Assembly: GCA_046350115.1 (NCBI GenBank)
Contig: JAXMAZ010000010.1
Span: 62,001 to 126,000, forward strand
DNA: 64,000 nucleotides
Reading direction: 5' to 3'
Origin: JAXMAZ01 sp046350115
GTDB lineage: Bacteria; Planctomycetota; Planctomycetia; Gemmatales; Gemmataceae
Position numbers and translations under genes: made by a program. The notes below the pieces were generated by a model. The model was not told the origin of the DNA. It saw only the letters and a list, made by a program, of their open reading frames with translations, and ran no database searches. Each line of letters opens with the position of its first letter. The first letter of the stretch is position 1. This document shows positions 49,257 to 57,682 of this stretch, one piece after another.

Positions 49257-49642
49257 GATGACCTCCTCACCGGGCGGCGGCGGCACACCCGAGGAGTCCC
49301 CTCGGGCGGAGCGGCGGGGGCGTCCCGCCGGAGCCGGCCGTGCCCTGATCCTTCGTGGAACTCGCGGCGTCGGCCGCGATGACGAGGTTCCTCGTCTGGC
49401 ACCTGTATCGGGACGGCGGGTTCGGCCGGGCGAGCGGGTCTGGGTGGGGGAGGCGGTTTCGCCGCCCGCCGGGGGCGGCGCAGACCGGGCGTGCGGGGGG
49501 TTCGGTTGGGCGCGGTTGTAACGGGTCCGGATGCGCCGGTTAGCCGCGAGGCGGCGGCCGCGGAGCCGAGTGCGAGGACTGCAATCCCGCCACTTCGAAC
49601 ACTAGAGCGGTTTGAAATGGGGCGTAGCGGCTGCGGTTCACG
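49257..49642. other. 5' flank of the larger YTV gene
   Basis: A GC-rich non-coding stretch with a small hairpin (GGCGGTTTCGCCGCC near 49460) and one decayed arm (49539-49580) of the palindromic element found in the formate dehydrogenase gene. It presumably holds the YTV promoter and leader. No protein-like frame is seen. Confidence 0.5.
49539..49580 (+). repeat. Single decayed arm of the FDH palindromic element
   Basis: GTTAGCCGCGAGGCGG, then CGGAGCCGAG and GAGGACT, follow the arm of 13001-13043 with several substitutions. No partner arm is present. Confidence 0.65.
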
Positions 49643-49699
49643 GGCCGCCACGGAGGGCGGCCCCTACACCCGCCGTAGGGGCCGCCCTCCGTGGCGGCC
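49643..49699. repeat. Inverted repeat, GGCCGCCACGGAGGGCGGCC
   Basis: 25-base perfect arms (GGCCGCCACGGAGGGCGGCC plus CCTAC) around a seven-base centre. The inner ends carry the CTAC/GTAG signature shared by several other families here, but pointing inward. It is the only copy in the window. Confidence 0.85.
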
Positions 49700-49794
49700 G
49701 CGTCCGTCGTTCGCTCCACCCAGTTGCAAAACGCTCAAAGCCGGCGGCGCGGTCGCCGCGCTCGGCGCCGCGGCCGCCGGCTCGCGGCGAACCC

Positions 49795-50120
49795 GGGGAA
49801 ACGAGAAAAACCCCGGCCGGCGTCGCGGGGGGATGCGACGCCGGCCGGGGTTCAGGGGGAGTTCGCGGCCCGTTCGAGGGGGGACTCGGCCGGACCGCCA
49901 CGACTACTGGGGGAGCGTCGTGTATTGGGGGTGCCCCGCCCGACGGTTGGTTCTCTGTTCCGGTCCGTCGGGCGGGGCGGAAAAGGGTAAAGCAGCCGGC
50001 GTGCCAACCGCCGGATTCGCCGCCCGACCCGCGGTCGCCGCAGACTGGCGAAGCTGGGCGCCCTCGCCGGCAGGAGTTGTTGCCGACCGGGCGGCAACTT
50101 TTACACACCCTTTTGCCGGC
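49795..50120 (-). ncRNA. Possible structured RNA on the minus strand ending in an intrinsic terminator
   Basis: Reading the minus strand from about 50120 down to 49795 there are consecutive hairpins: GTTGCCG/CGGCAAC near 50075-50095, GCCCCGCCCGACGG/CCGTCGGGCGGGGC at 49933-49978, and finally an 18-base perfect stem at 49809-49852 followed by TTTTTCTCG. A terminator with a T run needs an upstream transcript, yet no protein-like frame lies on this strand. A small RNA or a long leader is possible. I could not match it to RNase P, SRP, tmRNA or 6S RNA. Confidence 0.25.
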
Positions 50121-50295
50121 GGTCGGATCGGTCGGTACGACCCGCCGGACCGGCAGATTCCGCTTGACACCCCCGGCCGAACCTGAGACGGATGGATATG
50201 TTGCCTCTTTCGCGGACGGCGGCCCCGACTCGCCCCGCCCGACGTAGCCGGCCGGCGGCCCCCCCGTTCCGGCAGGCGTAGGAGCCACGACCCCC

Positions 50296-50604
50296 ATGCG
50301 GCACTTCTCGTGTGACCTCTGCGGTATGGATTTGACCCCCGGCCCGGACGCCCGCTACGTGGTGACGATGGCGACCCGCCCGGCCACCGCCCCCGCCGAG
50401 TTGACCGAGGCCGACTTGGACGGCGACCCGATCGACGACATGGCCGAGCTGCTAGACGAGCTGGAGGCGGCCGGCCAATCGGCCCCCGACCGGCCCGCCG
50501 CCCACACCCTGGAATACGACCTGTGCCCGGGCTGCTACCGGCGGTTCCTGGCCGACCCGCTCGGCCGGGAGCGGGGGCGGAAGTTGCGGTTCAGCAAGAA
50601 CTGA
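50296..50604 (+). CDS. Small zinc-ribbon-like protein
   Basis: A 102-residue protein. An N-terminal CDLCGMDL knuckle and a C-terminal CPGCYRRF knuckle form a likely four-Cys zinc site, separated by an acidic helix (DPIDDMAELLDELEAAG). The pattern recalls small FmdB- or zinc-ribbon-type regulators in planctomycetes, but the exact family is not known. It is followed 65 bases later by the exported TIGR03000-like gene; co-transcription is possible. Confidence 0.75.
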   Translation: MRHFSCDLCGMDLTPGPDARYVVTMATRPATAPAELTEADLDGDPIDDMAELLDELEAAGQSAPDRPAAHTLEYDLCPGCYRRFLADPLGRERGRKLRFSKN

Positions 50605-50668
50605 CGCATCCGCCCGTCCGGACGGTATGATGGAGAAGGATCACCCGTCGCCGCCCGGAGGCTGTGGT

Positions 50669-51340
50669 ATGCCGGCCCGCCTGTCGTTCCTGGCCCTGGT
50701 CCTGGCGGCCGGCCCGGTCGCCGCCCAGGGGCTGACCTCGCCTTACCCCCCCGGGCCGCCCCGGCCCGGGTACTTCAACCCGGTCGGCCCGCGACCATCC
50801 TTCACCCCGATCGTGCCCTCGACCGGCCTGCCCCCGTTCGGGGGCGCGACCGGCGGGTACGTGTTCGCCCGGCCGCTGCTGTACAACCCGATCGTGGCCC
50901 CGCCCGGCGGGCACTTCCCGTCCGTCTGGCCGCCGTACTGGTACTACTACGCCCCGATGGCCCCGAGCACGTTCCTCGGGCTGGACCCGCTGATCGACCC
51001 CGAAGCCGTGGGCCGACCGGCCGACGACCGGACCAGCAGCCGCCGGCCCGCCGCGCCGCCGGCCGGGGCGGGCGGGGTGACGGTCGACCTGCCGGCCGTC
51101 GCCGAGTTGTGGGTGAACGGGGTGAAGCAGCCGGGCCACCAGGGATCCTGGGACGTGAGCGTGCCGAACACCGGCGGTCCGACGACCGTGGCCCTCAAGG
51201 CCGAGTGGACGGCCGGCGGGACGAAATACGAGTGGACGCGGAACGTGACCCTGGCCCCCGGCGAACACGGGCGGCTGATGGTGGTGAGCGGGACGGCCGT
51301 GTCCGCCCCGCCGGCCACCCCGGCCCCGCGGGCCAAGTGA
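50669..51340 (+). CDS. Exported protein with TIGR03000-like C-terminal domain
   Basis: A 223-residue protein with a signal peptide (LSFLALVLAAGPVAAQG), then a Pro/Gly/Tyr-rich region (PYPPGPPRPGYFNP; WPPYWYYYAP) and a C-terminal domain of about 75 residues: VTVDLPAVAELWVNGVKQ, LKAEWTAGGTKYEW and VTLAPGEHGRLMVV. This beta-rich module resembles TIGR03000, a domain found almost only in planctomycetes and related to PEGA-like surface modules. ATG 50669 has GGAGG at usable spacing. A cell-envelope role is inferred. Confidence 0.8.
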   Translation: MPARLSFLALVLAAGPVAAQGLTSPYPPGPPRPGYFNPVGPRPSFTPIVPSTGLPPFGGATGGYVFARPLLYNPIVAPPGGHFPSVWPPYWYYYAPMAPSTFLGLDPLIDPEAVGRPADDRTSSRRPAAPPAGAGGVTVDLPAVAELWVNGVKQPGHQGSWDVSVPNTGGPTTVALKAEWTAGGTKYEWTRNVTLAPGEHGRLMVVSGTAVSAPPATPAPRAK

Positions 51341-51420
51341 CCTGTTTCTCGAGGACTTTCCCCGTCCGGCGGCGAATCCCCTGATCGCCCCCTGTCACGG
51401 AGTCGCCGGGCGCCCGAACG

Positions 51421-52947
51421 ATGCCGATCCTGCTCATCCTGCTGGTCACAGCCGCCTGCCTGCCGGTCCCGTGGCCGGCCCCCCCGCTCGGGATCGGGCC
51501 GGAGGGGGCCGCCGCGCTCACCGGGCTGGCCACCGGCCTGGCGGTGCTCTGCCCGGTCGGGCTGAGCGCGTGGGCGGCCCGGACCCTGGCCCGTGACCCG
51601 ACCCGGCGGCCGACCGTGGTCCGACGGTATGCCCGCTTCCGCCGGCTGTTCGCCTTCGGCAACATCGGGCTGACGGCCGCCCTGGTGACGGCCGGCGGGT
51701 GGGGGTGGACGGTCTGGCATGCTGCCCGGCTGGCCCTGCCCGGCCGGTCCGACGCCATCCTCTGCCCCGGGGCCGAGGTGCTGGTCCCGGCCCCGTACTT
51801 CGTGCTCCTGTTCGCCGGCTGGTCGTCGTACTTCTTCGCCGAGCGGGCGTTGTACCGGACGTCCCACCGCGGGGCCGCCGACCCCGGCGGGTTCTGGCAC
51901 TTCCCCGGCTACCTGCTGTTCCACGCCCGCCAGTTCGCCATGCTGATCGGGTTCCCGGTCGGCCTGTTCCTGGCCCAACAGGGGCTGGCCCGGGCCTGCC
52001 CGGGGCTGGTCCGGGCGGACTGGTTCCAGGCGGTGTCGGTGGCGGCCGGGGTGGCGGTGTTCGTGTTCCTGCCGCGGGCGGTCAAACCCGTCCTCGGGCT
52101 GCAGTCGCTGCCGGGCGGGCCGGCCCGGGACCGGCTGGAGGCGACCGCCCGCCGGCTCGGGGTGCGGTGCACCGACCTGTTGCTCTGGCCGACCCGCGGG
52201 GCGGTGGCCAACGCGATGGTGATCGGGGTCGTCCCGTGGGCGCGGTACGTGATCTTCACCGACCGGCTGTTGGACGGCCTCGACCCGGAGGAGCTGGAGG
52301 CGGTGTTCGGGCACGAGGCCGGGCACGTCGCCCACCAGCACATCCCGTTCTACGCCGGGTTCTTCGCCCTGAGCGCGGTGACGGCGACGGCCGCCGTGGC
52401 CGCGGCCAGCAAGTACCTGACCGACCACGGGCTGACCGTCCCGCCGGCCCTGGCCGAGTGGGTGGCCCTGCCGCCGGTGGTGCTGATGGCGGCGTATGTG
52501 TTCGTGGTGTTCGGCCTGTTGAGCCGGAAGTGCGAGCGGCAGGCGGACGTGTACGGGTGCCGGGCGGCGTCGTGCGGCGACCCGTTCTGCGGCGGACACA
52601 CGGACGACACCGACCGGCCGGCCGGGGACCGGCAGTTGTGCCGGACCGGGGTGCGGGCGCTGGTCCGGGCGCTGGACCACGTGGACGGGCTGAACGGGGC
52701 GGACCACCGGCCGGGGGCGGCGGTCGGGGTGCGGGCGAAGCTGTGGGGGCGGGTGAAGGCGTGGCAGCACGGGCCGGTGCCGGACCGGATCGAGTTCCTG
52801 CTGCGGCTGACCGAAGACCCGACCCTGGGGGACGCCCACGACCGGCGGGTGCGGGCGTTCCGGGCGGCCCTGGTCGGGGGGCTGGCGACGGTGCTGGCCG
52901 CCTGCGGCAGCTACGTCGGCTGGGCCGAGCTGTGGAAGATGATGTAA
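51421..52947 (+). CDS. M48 family membrane metallopeptidase
   Basis: A 508-residue protein with several membrane helices and an M48 zinc domain. The HExxH site is His298-Glu299 in FGHEAGHVAHQH. The third ligand is likely the Glu in RKCERQADVYGCRA. Upstream, RRLGVRCTDLLLWPTRGAVA and ANAMVIGVVPWARYVIFTD match M48 peptidases such as HtpX/Ste24-like enzymes involved in membrane protein quality control. The insert CGDPFCGGHTDDTDRPAGDR adds Cys residues not usual in HtpX. It lies 80 bases after the TIGR03000-like gene. A repeat of the transposase family starts 18 bases after its stop. Confidence 0.9.
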   Translation: MPILLILLVTAACLPVPWPAPPLGIGPEGAAALTGLATGLAVLCPVGLSAWAARTLARDPTRRPTVVRRYARFRRLFAFGNIGLTAALVTAGGWGWTVWHAARLALPGRSDAILCPGAEVLVPAPYFVLLFAGWSSYFFAERALYRTSHRGAADPGGFWHFPGYLLFHARQFAMLIGFPVGLFLAQQGLARACPGLVRADWFQAVSVAAGVAVFVFLPRAVKPVLGLQSLPGGPARDRLEATARRLGVRCTDLLLWPTRGAVANAMVIGVVPWARYVIFTDRLLDGLDPEELEAVFGHEAGHVAHQHIPFYAGFFALSAVTATAAVAAASKYLTDHGLTVPPALAEWVALPPVVLMAAYVFVVFGLLSRKCERQADVYGCRAASCGDPFCGGHTDDTDRPAGDRQLCRTGVRALVRALDHVDGLNGADHRPGAAVGVRAKLWGRVKAWQHGPVPDRIEFLLRLTEDPTLGDAHDRRVRAFRAALVGGLATVLAACGSYVGWAELWKMM

Positions 52948-52964
52948 CCGGGGCCGACGGGGGG

Positions 52965-53033
52965 GTGTCGGCCGTTTACCAGGGGTTCCGCAAAGCCTCC
53001 ACCCCTGGCTATTCTCGGACACCCCTTCGGGGT
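52965..53033 (+). repeat. REP-like unit beside the Y1 transposase (left)
   Basis: GTGTCGGCCGTTTACCAGGG, then TTCCGCAAAGCCTCCACCCC, TGGCTATTCTCGGACACCCC and TTCGGGG. Within the unit CAGGGGT pairs with ACCCCTG, giving a stem. Other units are at 53583-53625 (decayed), 53651-53720, 53780-53840 (inverted), 61393-61448 (inverted) and 61528-61582. Confidence 0.85.
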
Positions 53034-53049
53034 GGCAGTGGCGAGCGGC

Positions 53050-53502
53050 TCAATCCCACACGTACCGCTCGTCCCACTCGATCCCGTGCCGGCGGAGGAA
53101 GTCCCGGTACTCGTCCTGGAACGTCCGCGTCCGGTGGTGCTCCTCTTGGTTGGCGATGTACCGCACCACCTGCTCGACCACTGAACCGCTGACCGCGAAC
53201 GCCGCGTACCCGGCCTGCCAGGCAAACCCGGGGCGGTCGCCGAACGTCTCGTGGACCCACCGGGACGAGCCGGCCTTGAGGTCGCGGACCAGTTCGGCGA
53301 TGGCCACCTCCCGGCCGAGCGACGCCAGCAGGTGAACGTGGTCGGCGACCCCGCCGACGGTGACGAGCGGGCATTTATGCCCCCGGGCCGTACCGCCCAT
53401 GTACTCGTACAGGCGGGGAGACAAGTCGGGGGTGATGGTCGACTCGCGATTCTTGGTGCTGAAGACGATGTGGATGTGAACCGCGGCGAACGATTGGGGC
53501 AT
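53050..53502 (-). CDS. REP-associated tyrosine transposase (IS200-like Y1)
   Basis: A 150-residue Y1 transposase of the IS200/RAYT kind. The two-His metal motif is VADHVHLLASL. The N-terminus (AVHIHIVFSTKNRESTI) and the central WVHETFGDRPGFAWQAGYAA are typical. The catalytic Tyr is probably in VVRYIANQEEHHR. ATG 53502 is preferred; GTG at 53511 would add three residues. REP-like palindromes flank both sides, so this is a resident REP-handling enzyme rather than a passing insertion sequence. It would cut and paste single-stranded REP hairpins. Confidence 0.92.
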   Translation of the reverse strand: MPQSFAAVHIHIVFSTKNRESTITPDLSPRLYEYMGGTARGHKCPLVTVGGVADHVHLLASLGREVAIAELVRDLKAGSSRWVHETFGDRPGFAWQAGYAAFAVSGSVVEQVVRYIANQEEHHRTRTFQDEYRDFLRRHGIEWDERYVWD

Positions 53503-53582
53503 GACTCGCACCTGTGCGGACGCCCCGTCGGGGCGGCGGGACCCGTGTGGCCGCCGAGCGTACCGAGGGGTTCCGCAGTGTG

Positions 53583-53625
53583 CCAGGGGTAGCGCAAAGC
53601 CTTCACCCCTGACTATTCTCGGTCG
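53583..53625 (+). repeat. REP-like unit, decayed (right flank of transposase)
   Basis: CCAGGGGTAGCGCAAAGCCT, then TCACCCCTGACTATTCTCGG, follows the left-flank unit with several substitutions. It lies about 80 bases upstream of the transposase start. Confidence 0.75.
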
Positions 53626-53650
53626 CCCGGTTGGAGCGGCAGAGGAATGG

Positions 53651-53720
53651 GTGTCGGCCGTTTACCAGGGGTTCCGCAGAGCCTCCACCCCTGGCTATTC
53701 TCGGACACCCCTTCGGGGTG
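53651..53720 (+). repeat. REP-like unit, direct
   Basis: A near-complete copy of the unit at 52965-53033, ending ACACCCCTTCGGGGTGAC. It forms a larger inverted pair with the unit at 53780-53840. Confidence 0.85.
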
Positions 53721-53779
53721 ACAACCGACCGCCCACTCCAGTCCGCGTCGCTCCGACGGGACGATCAGCACCGGCCCAT

Positions 53780-53840
53780 GTCACCCCGAAGGGGTGTCCG
53801 AGAATAGCCAGGGGTGGAGGCTCTGCGGAACCCCTGGACC
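53780..53840 (-). repeat. REP-like unit, inverted
   Basis: GTCACCCCGAAGGGGTGTCC, then GAGAATAGCCAGGGGTGGAG, then GCTCTGCGGAACCCCTG. This is the reverse complement of the unit at 53651-53720, so the two could form a long cruciform of the sort RAYT proteins act on. Confidence 0.85.
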
Positions 53841-53876
53841 GGAGACCCATCCCCCGCCGCCCCAACGGGGCGACCG

Positions 53877-54821
53877 TCAGACGTTCGCCCTGTACCCGAG
53901 CCGCGCCAGCACTTCCTCCGTCAGCACGAACGGCCCCCGCGGTACGTTGGCCAGCGTAAAGCGCTCGACCAGTTCCCGGGCCGTCACCGGCCGCACGTCC
54001 GCCTGCCAGCCGCACGACCACGCCAGCAGCCCCAACAACGCCTCGGCCGTAACCCCGGCCGCCCGCAGGGCCGACAGCCGCGTGTCGCCGTGCCGCTTGG
54101 CCAGCCGCCGGCCGTCCGGCCCGACCACCAGCGGCACGTGGGCGAACTCCGGCGGTGTGCGGCCGAGCGCCCGGTAGAGCAGCAGTTGCCGCGGGGTGGA
54201 CGGGATCAGGTCGTCGCCGCGGACCACCTCCGTCACCCCGGCGTCGCTGTCGTCCACCACCACGGCAAGCTGGTACGCCGGCACCTTCGCCGCCCGCCAG
54301 ACCACGAAGTCCCCGCCGACCTGCTTCAAGTCAACGTGCGTCGGCCCGGCGAACCGGTCCACGAACGCCGGCGAGTCCGTCACCCGGAACCGCCAGGCGA
54401 TCGGCCCCGTGAGCGTGTCCGCGTCCTTGGCCGAGCGGTGGGCGCAGGTGCCGGGGTAGGTCGGCCCCTCGTGGTCGGCGTGCGGGGCGCTGGCCGCCGC
54501 CGCGATATCGCCGCGGGTGCAGGTGCAGGGGTAGACCAGCTCCTGCCGCTTCAGCTCCTCCAACGCCGCCTCGTGCTGCGGCAGCCGGTGGGACTGCGTC
54601 ACCCGGTCGCCGTCCCAGTCCAGGCCGAGCCAGCGGAGGTCGTCGAGCGCCTGCTCGGCCGCCCGCGGCTTGTTCCGCCACACGTCGATGTCTTCGATGC
54701 GGAGCAGCACCCGGCCGCCCCGGCTCCGGGCGCTCAGCCAGGCGAGCAGGTACGTGCGGGCGTTGCCGACGTGCTGGGCGCCGGTCGGGGACGGGGCCAG
54801 GCGGCCGACCACTTCTGCCAT
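53877..54821 (-). CDS. gluQ: Glutamyl-queuosine tRNA(Asp) synthetase
   Basis: A 314-residue GluRS-like enzyme that attaches glutamate to queuosine at position 34 of tRNA-Asp. The HIGH-like signature is APSPTGAQHVGNARTYLLAW. The YadB-type zinc site is CTCTRGD followed by YPGTCAHR. The KMSKS counterpart is RRLAKRHGDTRLS. It lacks the anticodon-binding domain of true GluRS, as expected. ATG 54821 fits the family; upstream in frame lies only the repeat at 54840-54939. It modifies translation of NAU/GAU-type codons. Confidence 0.92.
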   Translation of the reverse strand: MAEVVGRLAPSPTGAQHVGNARTYLLAWLSARSRGGRVLLRIEDIDVWRNKPRAAEQALDDLRWLGLDWDGDRVTQSHRLPQHEAALEELKRQELVYPCTCTRGDIAAAASAPHADHEGPTYPGTCAHRSAKDADTLTGPIAWRFRVTDSPAFVDRFAGPTHVDLKQVGGDFVVWRAAKVPAYQLAVVVDDSDAGVTEVVRGDDLIPSTPRQLLLYRALGRTPPEFAHVPLVVGPDGRRLAKRHGDTRLSALRAAGVTAEALLGLLAWSCGWQADVRPVTARELVERFTLANVPRGPFVLTEEVLARLGYRANV

Positions 54822-54839
54822 CGGGGAAGTGTAGGCAGG

Positions 54840-54939
54840 AATGACGAATGACCCACCAATGACCCACCAATGCCGAAGGGATCCCGAGTTCTGGTTTCCC
54901 ATTCGTCATCGGTGGGTCATTGGTGGGTCATTCGTCATT
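54840..54939. repeat. Inverted repeat with AATGACGAATGACCCACC units
   Basis: AATGACGAATGACCCACCAA, then TGACCCACC, mirrored to GGTGGGTCATTGGTGGGTCA and TTCGTCATT at 54939. ATGACCCACCA is repeated in tandem within each arm, like the tandem GGTGACACGGTGA units of 8495-8587. It is the least GC-rich repeat here. Confidence 0.87.
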
Positions 54940-55011
54940 GCAAAGAGGGCTTGCAGAGGCGTTGGGCCGGCGTCAGACTGAGCCGCCCGCTGTCTCGGAA
55001 TGGAGTCCGGC

Positions 55012-55647
55012 ATGTCCCGTCCGGTGTTCATCCTGGCCGCCCTGATGGTCGCCGCCCCGGCCCCGGCCGCTGACCCGCCGCCCCCGCCGGCCAGCGTCGG
55101 GGACGTGATCGACGCCGCCCACCGGGCCACCCGCCCGGCCGCCCTGCCGCTTCTGAACCGGGCCGTGGAAATCACCCCGCCGAGCCTGCGGGTGGGCGGG
55201 CTGGAGCTGCAACTCCGGGGCATCGGCGGGCCGTTCGAGCGGGTGATGCAGGCCGCACTCGTGGCCGCCGGGGCGATCCCGGGGGCGGGCGGGGGCGTGG
55301 TGTTGGTCCGGGAGGCGCCGCTGCCGCCGGCCCCCTACGTCGGCGCCTGGACGCGGGAGAAGGGCGGCACCCGGACCACCCTCACCTTCACCGACCGTCG
55401 GCTGCGGGTCGAGTGCGACCACGCCGGCAAGAAGGTCCGGTTGGACGCCGACTACGCCGTCGGCCCGGACGGGGTGGCGTTCGGCGTCGTCACCGGGGCC
55501 GAGCCGGACGACGCCCTGGTCGGCGAGCTGTTCAAGTTCCGGCTGCGGGTGGACGACGGCGAGCTGACCGTCCGCGACCCGCGGCTGACCGCCGACGGGT
55601 TCGACGCGAAGGCGACGCTGGTCGGGCGGTACAAATCGGGGAAGTGA
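55012..55647 (+). CDS. Exported protein sharing a sensor-like domain with the adjacent sigma fusion
   Basis: A 211-residue protein with a signal peptide (VFILAALMVAAPAPAAD). The C-terminal 100 residues (WTREKGGTRTTLTFTDRRLR, LDADYAVGPDGVAFGVVTGA, ATLVGRYKS) are clearly related to the C-terminus of the sigma fusion at 55848-57670 (LIDADYAMNKEGVVFGVITG). Start ATG 55012 has GGAG at seven bases; ATG 55000 is an alternative. The function is unknown, but a shared ligand or interaction with the sigma fusion is a reasonable idea. Its TGA opens the inverted repeat at 55646-55759. Confidence 0.8.
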   Translation: MSRPVFILAALMVAAPAPAADPPPPPASVGDVIDAAHRATRPAALPLLNRAVEITPPSLRVGGLELQLRGIGGPFERVMQAALVAAGAIPGAGGGVVLVREAPLPPAPYVGAWTREKGGTRTTLTFTDRRLRVECDHAGKKVRLDADYAVGPDGVAFGVVTGAEPDDALVGELFKFRLRVDDGELTVRDPRLTADGFDAKATLVGRYKSGK

Positions 55648-55759
55648 CGCGAGCCGCGACCGCAGGTCGCGGGTGACGACCTCGCCGGTCCCAGCGAGAA
55701 CAAAGTCGTCGGGGGCGGGTCGCAGTCGTCACCCGCGACCTGGGGTCGCGGCTCGCGTC
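55646..55759. repeat. Inverted repeat, GACGCGAGCCGCGACC family
   Basis: GACGCGAGCCGCGACCGCAG, then GTCGCGGGTGACGAC, pairs with GTCGTCACCCGCGACCTGGG, then GTCGCGGCTCGCGTC, with a one-base slip. The stop codon of the upstream gene overlaps the first bases. Confidence 0.85.
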
Positions 55760-55847
55760 GGCTCGCCTTTTTTCTGCCATTTCTGGTAAACTCGCGAAAT
55801 CAATCGCCCGGCCCCGGCACTTCTCCCGTGACGGCCCCGGAGGGACC

Positions 55848-57670
55848 ATGCCCGACACGCGGGTGCTCGCCCGGCTGACCGCCGGCCGAGCCGCCACGGC
55901 CCCCGCCCCCGACGCCGACCTGCTCGCCCGGTTCCTGTTGGCCCGGGACGCGGAGGCGTTCGCGGAGATCGTCCGCCGCCACGGCCGGCTGGTCCGGGCC
56001 GTCTGCTGGCGGCACCTGCACCAGTCGGCGGACGTGGACGACGCCTTCCAGGCGACGTTCCTGGTGCTCGCCCGGCGGGCCGACGCGGTGCGGAATCACG
56101 CGGCCCTGGGCGGCTGGCTGCACCGCGTCGCCGAGCGGGTGTGCGGCAAGCTCCGCCGCGGGGTCCGCCCGGCCGGGCCGCTGCCGGACGAGCTGGCCGC
56201 GAGGAGATCGACCCGACGGCGGCCGACACCCGGCGGGCGGTGCGGGAGGCGGTCGGCCGGCTGCCGGCGGACTACCGGGCGGCGGTCGAGCTGTGTTACG
56301 TCGCCGGGTACACCACCGCGGAAGCCGCCGACCGGCTCGGCTGGCCGAAGGGGACCGTACTCACCCGGTTGGCGTGGGCGAGGCAGCGGCTGCGGGCGGA
56401 CCTGTTGCACCGCGGCATCGCCCCGGCGACCGGGGCGGTCGGCGGGCTGCTCCTGGACCGGGCGGCGTGTGCCGTCGGCCCGGCGGCGGTCCAGGCGGCG
56501 AGCCGGGCGGCGGCAACCGTGGCCATGCAAGGGACACTGGCCGGGCTGGCGTCCGAACGGGCGGTTCACCTAACCGAAGGGGTACTTCGCGCCATGACCG
56601 CGACGAAACTGAGCTGGGCGGCCGGGCTGGCGGCGTTGGCCGTCACACTGACCGGGGTCGGCGTCACCACCTGGGCGGCGGCCCAGACCAAGAAGCCGGT
56701 CGTCACCTCATCGACCAAGAAGGCGGCCCCAGCCCCGGCTACCCCGAGGCCCCCCGAGACGGTTACTCTACCGCCGGCCGATGCGGCGCCCGTCTTGCCC
56801 GACCTCACACCGAACCCGGGCGTGGCGATCCCGTCACTTCCCCAGCCGACCCGGGCGCCGGAACCGGAGATGCTCCCGCCGACCCAGCCGGCCCCGTCGG
56901 GAATGATCCCACCGGCCGAGCAGCGCCCGCGGACGTACACCCTGGCGCACCCGTCCGGCACCTGGACCCGGGAGTTCGCCGAGGGGACCAAGCTGGCCGT
57001 CCGGTTCGACGACGACCGATTGGTCGTCGAGGCGACGTTCACGAACGTACCGCCTCCCCCCGGCAGCGTTCCTCCCGCAGCGGGATCAGGCTCGCGCACC
57101 GGCACCCTGCTGATCGACGCCGACTACGCGATGAACAAGGAGGGCGTCGTGTTCGGGGTCATCACCGGGATCGAGCACGACCTGCCGGCAAACACCCTGG
57201 CCGGGATCGAGCGGTTCGTCGGCCAGCCGTTCGCCTTCCGACTGCGGCAGGACGACCAGGCGATGACGGCGAAGGAGTTGAAGCTCGGCGGCATGATCCC
57301 CGGGCAGACCGACGCGGCGACGCAAACCCTGACGGCTCTGCTGATCGGGCGGTACTACCCGGCCGGCAAGGACGTGGCCGGCCCCGGAGTACGGAAGCAA
57401 CTGGCCAAGCCGCGGCTGGCCATCGGTTCGCACGACGCGATGATGCCGTCACTGACTGTTCCGCGGACGTCCGACGAATCGGTCCCGGCCATTCTCCCGT
57501 CCGCCGGGCCGAATATTCAGGAGCTGCCGGCCAGTGATCGGGTGCCGTCGAGCAGCTCGCCGGGTGCGTCGCCGAACGTTCCGCCGCAGCCGATACCGAG
57601 CCGGCCGGCCCCGAAGAAGAAGGGGGCGGGGAGTCCGGCCACCCCGAGTGATACCGTGCCGAATTATTGA
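55848..57670 (+). pseudogene. ECF sigma factor fused to membrane segment and extracytoplasmic domain, with a frameshift
   Basis: Region 2 is read from ATG 55848 (ARFLLARDAEAFAEIVRRHG, then HLHQSADVDDAFQATFLVLA and GGWLHRVAERV). Near 56201 the frame must slip by -1; the next frame then reads EEIDPTAADTRRAVREAVGR, region 4 (YTTAEAADRLGWPKGTVLTR), a membrane segment at about 56610-56690 (LAALAVTLTGVGVTTWA), a Pro-rich linker and a beta-rich domain (LIDADYAMNKEGVVFGVITG) like that of the gene at 55012. Sigma factors fused to a membrane helix and outer domain are typical of planctomycetes. It may be broken, a sequencing error, a split factor or a recoding case; no strong slippery sequence is seen (GCGAGGAG). 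Confidence 0.8.
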
Positions 57671-57682
57671 CGCAGCGCCACG

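Noticed and set aside
50164..50210. TTGACA at 50164 as a sigma-70 promoter for the zinc-ribbon gene
   Set aside because: No acceptable -10 hexamer at 16-18 bases; planctomycete promoters are poorly defined.
49491..50247. Open frames of 200 or more codons in the 49.5-50.2 kb gap
   Set aside because: Translations are Arg/Gly/Pro-rich, cross hairpins and repeats, and lack Shine-Dalgarno sequences or recognisable domains.
53050..53502. Complete IS200/IS605 insertion sequence
   Set aside because: No tnpB or typical IS ends; flanking REP-like units and a single small Y1 gene fit a RAYT better.
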